In this document: positions 32,503 to 37,369 of the stretch, piece by piece
How the letters are laid out: every line of letters starts with the position of its first letter
Numbering within the stretch: the first letter of the stretch is position 1
From: JAFGPJ01 sp964612465
GTDB lineage: Bacteria; Planctomycetota; Phycisphaerae; Sedimentisphaerales; Anaerobacaceae
DNA length: 37,369 bases
NCBI GenBank assembly: GCA_964612465.1
Contig: CAZTDF010000016.1
Location: 1 to 37,369, forward strand
Reading direction: 5' to 3'
The notes under the pieces: model-generated
What the model was told of the DNA's origin: nothing
Database searches by the model: none
The model's input: the letters and a program-made list of their open reading frames with translations, nothing else
Translations under genes and position numbers: made by a program

Positions 32503-34226
32503 GAGCGGCTCCTTTCGAGGAGGTCTTTTAATTGCTTTACTATGGTTGTTTCCTGTCGCTCGGACAGCTCCAGCATCTCCCGCAAGGCGATGGCGATGTG
32601 GGGAATATACTGCTGGATGTATTCCTTCTTACGTTGGGATTCGGCTGCCTTACGCCGGCGACGGATAAATACCGCCAATTGCCGCCCGCATTCCTGCAGA
32701 GCAAGCCGGACCTCTTTGATGATCTCGGGATAATGAGCTACGGCCTCTTTGCTTTCCGATGTAAAGGGAACCCATACCGAGGCCATGTGAACGATGATGA
32801 CGAGCGGCCCGGACGGCAGAGCGCCGGCAGATTGTGACAGCGCGTAGTTGCGCCACGCCGTGTTGAGCACCGAGCGCGTCATCGCACAGGCCGACTGCTG
32901 GTATAACAGCGGCACACGATTGGCGTAACGCAGCACCCGGGCGAGCCCTTCAGCCTGCAGAGAACCGCCGTACGCAAGCCCTGCTTCTATCTGGAAGGGG
33001 TTGCCGCGGTACACTGAGGGCGGCCGGGTGACCGACGTGTAGAAATCGGCTTCGATTTGCTTCTTCAAGCCGGTCAGAATCAACGTCTCGCCGATTGGGC
33101 TCAGGCAATCCGTGCGAGGGTTCATGATTTTGGTCTGATTTATTGCTTTGAATAGATTGTCGGCTTCCTGTCGGGCTATCCGTGTCGGTCGGGATCGCTC
33201 GGACACCTTCGCTTTCTCGCAGATCGTCCTGGCGACCTGACTACTTACCCGGGAGAATTCGGAATGGAGAAACGACTGAAGGGTACGTGCCTTTGTATCG
33301 TGGAGCATCTTTATGAGTACACCGAGTTCCACGCCGTAAGGATGCGGCTTGATCTCTCTGGTTTCAACGGGCAACTCTTTGGACGCCCGGTTGTACGTTT
33401 TTGTCTCGCCGTTTGGGGTGACGAATTGTAGCAAAACATGAGGATTGGCGATAGCGGTCTGTTCGAGATACTCCTCTACCGACTGGCGGCCCTTCTGAAA
33501 CTTGGCCTCCAACTCTATCTCGACTTTAGTGCCCCGTTGGACCGGCCAGTCCACGGTTTCATCCACGATAATACGCGGCTCGTTCCTCTTGGTATCGATT
33601 TCGAGCTCGTAGTGATGTGCCGGTTTGTTACGCGAGGTCTTCGATGTGATGGATATGGGCTTGCCCGTGGTGAGCTGGCCGTACATGCCGGCCGCCGATA
33701 TTCCTATGCCCTGCTGGCCTCGAGACATCTTGAGCCGGTGAAACTTCGATCCGTAAAGAAGCTTGGCGAAAATCCTGGGGATCTGCTTCTTGAGGATGCC
33801 CGGCCCGTTGTCTTCTATGGTCACGCGAAACCGGTCTTCCTCCCTGGCGGGCACGATAACCACCTTGACATCCGGCAGAATTCCCCCTTCTTCGCACGCG
33901 TCCAGGGAGTTGTCGACTCCCTCTTTGATGGTTGTCAGCAGGGCCTTGCGAGGATTGTCGAAGCCGAGAAGGTGGCGGTTCTTTGTGAAGAACTCCGCAA
34001 CGGATATCTCACGTTGCCGGCTTGCCATGTCTTCGGCAGTGGAATGACGGGGAACGTCTTTCTTCGCTGGAGTTTCTTCGGCCGGTTTCTTGTCCGGCTT
34101 CTTAGCCGATTTCCTGGTTGCTTTCGCTAACTTAGGCTCGGCCTTCTTCGTTACTCCACGCTTCTTCTTTACCTTCTTAGTAACTTTGGTCTTCGATTTA
34201 ACGCTCTTCTTCCTTGCTTTTCCCAT
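32499..34226 (-). CDS. top6B: DNA topoisomerase VI subunit B with Lys-rich N-terminal tail
   Basis: AAGGA lies 9 nt before the ATG. The 575-residue protein has a GHKL ATPase domain: KEGVDNSLDACEEGG (Glu 102, Asn 106), IEDNGPGI (Asp 139, Asn 140) and SRGQQGIGISAAGMYGQ (residues 169-183). Then come an H2TH-like region, and a transducer domain with a Lys in TGLKKQIEADFY. ATP binding dimerises the subunits and drives strand passage by subunit A. The first ~60 residues are a Lys/Ala/Pro-rich, histone H1-like tail (KSVKSKTKVTKKVKKKRG…) not normally found on archaeal TopoVIB, which begins near the conserved SVAEFF helix. The tail may bind DNA. The stop overlaps the subunit A start by 4 nt. Confidence 0.93.
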   Translation of the reverse strand: MGKARKKSVKSKTKVTKKVKKKRGVTKKAEPKLAKATRKSAKKPDKKPAEETPAKKDVPRHSTAEDMASRQREISVAEFFTKNRHLLGFDNPRKALLTTIKEGVDNSLDACEEGGILPDVKVVIVPAREEDRFRVTIEDNGPGILKKQIPRIFAKLLYGSKFHRLKMSRGQQGIGISAAGMYGQLTTGKPISITSKTSRNKPAHHYELEIDTKRNEPRIIVDETVDWPVQRGTKVEIELEAKFQKGRQSVEEYLEQTAIANPHVLLQFVTPNGETKTYNRASKELPVETREIKPHPYGVELGVLIKMLHDTKARTLQSFLHSEFSRVSSQVARTICEKAKVSERSRPTRIARQEADNLFKAINQTKIMNPRTDCLSPIGETLILTGLKKQIEADFYTSVTRPPSVYRGNPFQIEAGLAYGGSLQAEGLARVLRYANRVPLLYQQSACAMTRSVLNTAWRNYALSQSAGALPSGPLVIIVHMASVWVPFTSESKEAVAHYPEIIKEVRLALQECGRQLAVFIRRRRKAAESQRKKEYIQQYIPHIAIALREMLELSERQETTIVKQLKDLLERSRS

Positions 34227-34626
34227 AGGCTCAGTTCCTTACGTCTACTGTTGGGATCGGGCCAGACGGTATCGGCCATATCTCATGCTATGGACATGTG
34301 CAAACCGGCCCATTTCTATAACGCCGGATGATAACAAAGAGGAGCCTCTACGTCAAGCTTGAGAGCGAGTCCCTTGGGGCCGACCTGGGAATGGTCATCT
34401 TAACCGACTATATTCGCAAGGCTGCTTTTCCGCGAAATAAAGAAGATACAGAATCGCTAAAACGAATAGGCGCCCTGCCGATTTTTGAAACAATACGCAG
34501 GAGTTCAATCGACTGGGTAGGGCTGGGCATTCTATGCGGCTCATTAGTGGTCATACCTGTCCGGGCCAGAGATTTGTGGGATGGGATGTGCGCCATCCTC
34601 GTTACGACATATAAGAGTAAAACAAC
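34227..34626. other. Intergenic region upstream of the topoisomerase VI operon
   Basis: This 400-nt stretch holds the topoisomerase VI promoter. A plus-strand open frame crosses it (34328-35077), but it runs into the antisense of the secreted-protein gene and shows no family or ribosome site, so it is not called. Nothing else was seen. Confidence 0.5.
34328..34356 (-). promoter_or_regulatory. Sigma-70-type promoter of the topoisomerase VI operon
   Basis: On the minus strand TTGACG (34356-34351) is followed after 17 nt by TATCAT (34333-34328), each 5 of 6 matches to consensus. The -10 box is about 100 nt upstream of the subunit B ATG. Confidence 0.5.
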
Positions 34627-34661
34627 CGGGGCTCATACCGAATCAACCGGTATAAGCCCCG
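34627..34661 (-). terminator. Strong intrinsic terminator of the secreted-protein gene
   Basis: Read on the minus strand, CGGGGCTTATACCG and CGGTATGAGCCCCG pair over 14 positions (one G-U pair) around a 7-nt loop. GTTGTTTTACTC follows. It lies 36 nt after the stop codon. The symmetric stem may also work in the other direction, though without a T-tract. Confidence 0.8.
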
Positions 34662-34696
34662 AACTGGTGCTAAGTTGTTACCGACCATATCACATT

Positions 34697-37081
34697 TTAC
34701 GGCTGCGGTTCCGGCCGTGGTCGATACAGCCGGATATCGTCAATGAATATCTTGCCCGAACCGCCCGGGATTGTCATGCTGCCTTTGGTTCCCAGACCAA
34801 TCCCTATCCTATCCACGTCGGTCAGGATTATGCCCTGATCTGCAAAAGTTTGCAGGGGGATAATCCACTCCGTCCAGGCGCCTGTCACTGCGGCGTTCGG
34901 ATCATCGTGGTATACCACCGCAGACGTGCCGGCGACGTTAGAGACAGCTATATACAATGGCTCAGGATCGTTACTTGCTATCCCAATATCCTGGTCCATC
35001 CACTGCTGCTGAGTAACGTTTCCGGTGATACTAATGTCGGAGAACACGGCCTGGCATGTGGCTTCTGCGTTATTTGACGTCACTGCCAAACCTATATAGG
35101 CGTCAGCACTCATCTGGATGATCTGCGATGTGAAGTCTTCTACCGGTACCCAGCTTGAGCCGTTAACCGAATGGTAGACTGTAAAGCTGCCGGCCAAGTC
35201 CCGCTCCAGCTTCACCCAGTGCGGTGCGGTGATACCGGTCTGGTTCGAGGTGTAGCTATCACCGCCCGTATTGACACGAACCACAGAGGCAACACCATTA
35301 TTGGGCGTAACACAAATAAGGGCGTGTTTTGAGCCCGGCTCCAGCGTCTCACGAATCATAACACCGGCCTTGGCCCATGGATCTGTGTTATCGACGCTCA
35401 CAACCCTCGCTATAATAGAGCCGGGGCCGGTAAGCATCTTAAAGGCATAGTGAAACCCGTCCGATTGATCCGCGATATCCGTGCCGGAAGAAGTTATCGT
35501 GTAAGTGCCGAACGGTGCCTCCGTGAAGCTGCCGACGGACACAGGGTATCCCCTGAACCACAGCGACAAATCTTTAACACCTTCCTCTGTCCAGTCCCGC
35601 GGAGCAGTTAGCGTCTTTTCTGCCTCTGAATAATACGCGAAGCCCTGTTTATTGTTGTTGTACCAGTACGGCATCGACTGCTCACCACTGTTGACAATGG
35701 TTTCCTCAGTATAAGAAGGAGTGCTTTCATCGCCTACAGCAGCACCGGTGCCATTACCGGGAATGTAAGGATCGCTGCTCGGCACGCCGGCGCCAAGCCC
35801 ATCATGCCAGGCAAACCATATCTGGTTCTCGCCGGCATCGTAGTCCTCAAAGTCATCCACGACAAGGAAAGCGCCAGTCCTAAAGCTCCAGACTTCGCCG
35901 ACCCAGGGACTTTCAGGATTGAGGCTATTGACCTCATCAACACGCCAGTAGTAGGTAGTCTCCATATCCAGTCTCGCCGGCTCAAAAGTGTTGACGTTGA
36001 TATTTTGATAGGTGACATTCGGATAGTCGGCCAGATTGTCTGAGTTGACTTCATTTACATCGTCGGCATTGGTGCCGATAAAGATATCGTGTTGTTCGGC
36101 ATCCAAACCCATCCTCCAATCAAGATTAGTATCGATTCGGACATCTATGGCACCGTTAGCCGGGTTCGGCGCCGAGGCTTTCGGGGGATTTTGCGAGAGG
36201 GCTGTTACGATAGTCCTGTCCGGCATTGTATCGGTGTCGATTTCGATTTGAGGGCCTTTAGGCAGGCCCGGCGTCCCGCCGTAGGCTTTGAGAATTCCTC
36301 TGTCAATCCAGTCCTGAACCTCATCGCTGAAATTGGGGGGCAATATCAACTTGCCCTCATAGATATCCACGCTTATCAGTTCATCAGGCACGTTTTCAGG
36401 TGTGCCGATGCCCATGTTAACACCAACCAGAACATCAAACGTGCCGCCATACATATTGAGGTGACCGCCGATCCATGCCCAGTTAACAAGGCACTCAGAC
36501 CCCTCGTACATGTTCATCGTCACATAGGGCAGGGGAGCCCACCAGTTGGTACCGATAGCAATGCCCTCGGCGTACGCAGGGTCGCCCGGGCTGTCTTGCG
36601 TACCATGTATTCTGGAGCCGCTGTACATATTTATAACGCTGCGGTTCGGATCATTGTCAGGATTGCCGGGATCGCTCAGGCCTTCAATGGCCTGCGCCAG
36701 CACGAGGTACCATCTGTAGGTCAGACTGCCGTAAATATCCACTTGCAGTCCCCATTCCGGGCCGAAAATCGTGCCATAATCTACGCCATATGTGCAGTCG
36801 GCATCGTAGCCCGTGGGAATAACTAATGGCGCCGCGAGCGTGGTTGGATTTCCGGAAATCCAGATATCGGCAGAATTATGCTCCGGCGGCGGGCATGGTA
36901 TCCTTGGCCCGTCCGGATTCCATGCAGGCGCTCTTTCCCAGTTATACGGTTCTGTATCCTTGTTCCACATGCCGTCACCGCTGGCGTTCGTCCAGTAGTA
37001 ATTATCCTGGGCAATTGAGCTTGCAGCCAAACCAAACACCAGGGCAAAAGAAACTATAAGGCAAAATTTTCTACTACACAT
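34697..37081 (-). CDS. Large secreted beta-rich protein (FN3-like and DUF1349/LamG-like region)
   Basis: The start at 37081 has GGAGAG upstream and gives a clean Sec signal peptide (CLIVSFALVFGLAASSIA, cleavage before QD), for a 794-residue precursor. The N-terminal third has Gly/Asn/Tyr-rich repeats (MYSGSRIHG, NMYEGSECL, NMYGGTFDV) like autotransporter-type beta-helix sheets. About residues 315-410 look like a fibronectin III-like module (SAPNPANGAIDV… TTYYWRVDEVN… EVWSFRTG). The C-terminal half contains IIARVVSVDNTDPWAKAGVMIRE… VKLERDLAGSFTVYHSVNGSSW, resembling DUF1349-type concanavalin-like sandwiches. It ends FIDDIRLYRP. No PEP-CTERM tail or catalytic motif is visible. Proteins of this architecture are frequent in Phycisphaerae. 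A surface or glycan-binding role is likely. Confidence 0.8.
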   Translation of the reverse strand: MCSRKFCLIVSFALVFGLAASSIAQDNYYWTNASGDGMWNKDTEPYNWERAPAWNPDGPRIPCPPPEHNSADIWISGNPTTLAAPLVIPTGYDADCTYGVDYGTIFGPEWGLQVDIYGSLTYRWYLVLAQAIEGLSDPGNPDNDPNRSVINMYSGSRIHGTQDSPGDPAYAEGIAIGTNWWAPLPYVTMNMYEGSECLVNWAWIGGHLNMYGGTFDVLVGVNMGIGTPENVPDELISVDIYEGKLILPPNFSDEVQDWIDRGILKAYGGTPGLPKGPQIEIDTDTMPDRTIVTALSQNPPKASAPNPANGAIDVRIDTNLDWRMGLDAEQHDIFIGTNADDVNEVNSDNLADYPNVTYQNINVNTFEPARLDMETTYYWRVDEVNSLNPESPWVGEVWSFRTGAFLVVDDFEDYDAGENQIWFAWHDGLGAGVPSSDPYIPGNGTGAAVGDESTPSYTEETIVNSGEQSMPYWYNNNKQGFAYYSEAEKTLTAPRDWTEEGVKDLSLWFRGYPVSVGSFTEAPFGTYTITSSGTDIADQSDGFHYAFKMLTGPGSIIARVVSVDNTDPWAKAGVMIRETLEPGSKHALICVTPNNGVASVVRVNTGGDSYTSNQTGITAPHWVKLERDLAGSFTVYHSVNGSSWVPVEDFTSQIIQMSADAYIGLAVTSNNAEATCQAVFSDISITGNVTQQQWMDQDIGIASNDPEPLYIAVSNVAGTSAVVYHDDPNAAVTGAWTEWIIPLQTFADQGIILTDVDRIGIGLGTKGSMTIPGGSGKIFIDDIRLYRPRPEPQP

Positions 37082-37369
37082 AATGCTCTCCTTCAAATAG
37101 AGACCAAAATCCATCCCAAAATCCAGGGATGGTCAAGGCCACGAACCGCTTGCAAGGTTCACGGATCTCCCACAGCAGATTAACTCCGGCAGGAATCCTG
37201 TTACAGGTGTAGCTAAACGTACTTTTCTCCGAAGGCCCTGTAGTGGCTATAGCCACCCTCAACGCCAGGCTTTCGCAGAACAGATTCCTCAATACAGCAT
37301 TAGCAATTGATTACCTGTAGAGCGAAACCTGCCTGTTCATCAGGATTACAGCACCGGTATCATTTATTC
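37082..37369. promoter_or_regulatory. Upstream region of the secreted-protein gene with two palindromes
   Basis: CCATCCC and GGGATGG (37111-37132) form an inverted repeat around an 8-nt loop, 30 nt before the start codon. GTGGCTATAGCCAC (37243-37256) is a perfect 14-nt palindrome. Both could be operator or RNA structure sites. No gene or clear promoter was seen up to the window edge. Confidence 0.35.

Noticed and set aside
33438..34130. 230-codon plus-strand frame
   Set aside because: It is a shadow lying wholly antisense to topoisomerase VI subunit B, whose motifs are unmistakable.
34328..35077. 249-codon plus-strand open frame
   Set aside because: Its second half is the antisense of the secreted-protein gene, no family or ribosome site is visible, and it crosses the strong terminator and the topoisomerase promoter.

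Overview
The window looks like chromosomal DNA of a free-living, carbohydrate-degrading bacterium, most likely a member of the Planctomycetota (Phycisphaerae or Sedimentisphaerales-like). This placement is inferred from gene content, not from a marker gene. The supporting content is a bacterial DNA topoisomerase VI operon, large Sec-exported beta-rich proteins, CE1 esterase with malectin modules, a Tat-exported DUF4832-type protein, and an exopolysaccharide locus carrying PEP-CTERM/XrtA-associated genes. No rRNA, tRNA, CRISPR array, transposase, integrase or phage gene was seen. Almost all coding sequence is ordinary bacterial sequence with good Shine-Dalgarno sites.

Region by region. (1) 3-4773: a left-truncated secreted esterase with a malectin domain, a secreted gluzincin-like metallopeptidase on the minus strand, an intergenic stretch with palindromes, and a secreted calcineurin-like phosphoesterase. 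(2) 4932-12273: a tight six-gene plus-strand operon for sugar-acid catabolism: class II aldolase, CbbY-like HAD phosphatase, YjhG/YagF-type aldonate (xylonate) dehydratase, DapA-family keto-deoxy-acid aldolase, FGGY kinase and GntP permease. (3) 12274-13195: a 0.9-kb non-coding leader with a perfect -10 box next to a long hairpin. (4) 13196-31393: an exopolysaccharide locus of Wzx/Wzy type. It holds a Wza-like exporter, a Wzc-like tyrosine autokinase, a NusG-like antiterminator with an unusual leader, a WecA-like initiating transferase, Wzx flippase, Wzy polymerase and two GT4 glycosyltransferases. It also holds a Tat-exported glycosidase-like protein, a kinase fused to a methyltransferase-like domain, a Cys-rich protein of unknown function, a FemAB-like acyltransferase and a NodB deacetylase. 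(5) 31420-34226, minus strand: topoisomerase VI subunits B and A, overlapping by ATGA, with a promoter about 100 nt upstream. (6) 34627-37081, minus strand: a 794-residue secreted protein with a strong terminator.

How the parts work together. In the exopolysaccharide locus a lipid-linked unit is started by the WecA-like enzyme, extended by the GT4 enzymes, flipped by Wzx, polymerised by Wzy and exported through the Wzc/Wza pair. The NusG-like protein probably keeps RNA polymerase processive over the long operon, and the deacetylase and FemAB-like protein are candidate modifying enzymes. The aldonate operon imports a sugar acid through GntP, dehydrates it to a 2-keto-3-deoxy acid and cleaves it.

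The observations most worth following are the leader between the autokinase and NusG-like genes (micro-ORFs, one with its ribosome site inside a hairpin), the topoisomerase VI operon with a histone H1-like lysine tail on subunit B, the kinase-methyltransferase fusion, and the Cys-rich family protein.
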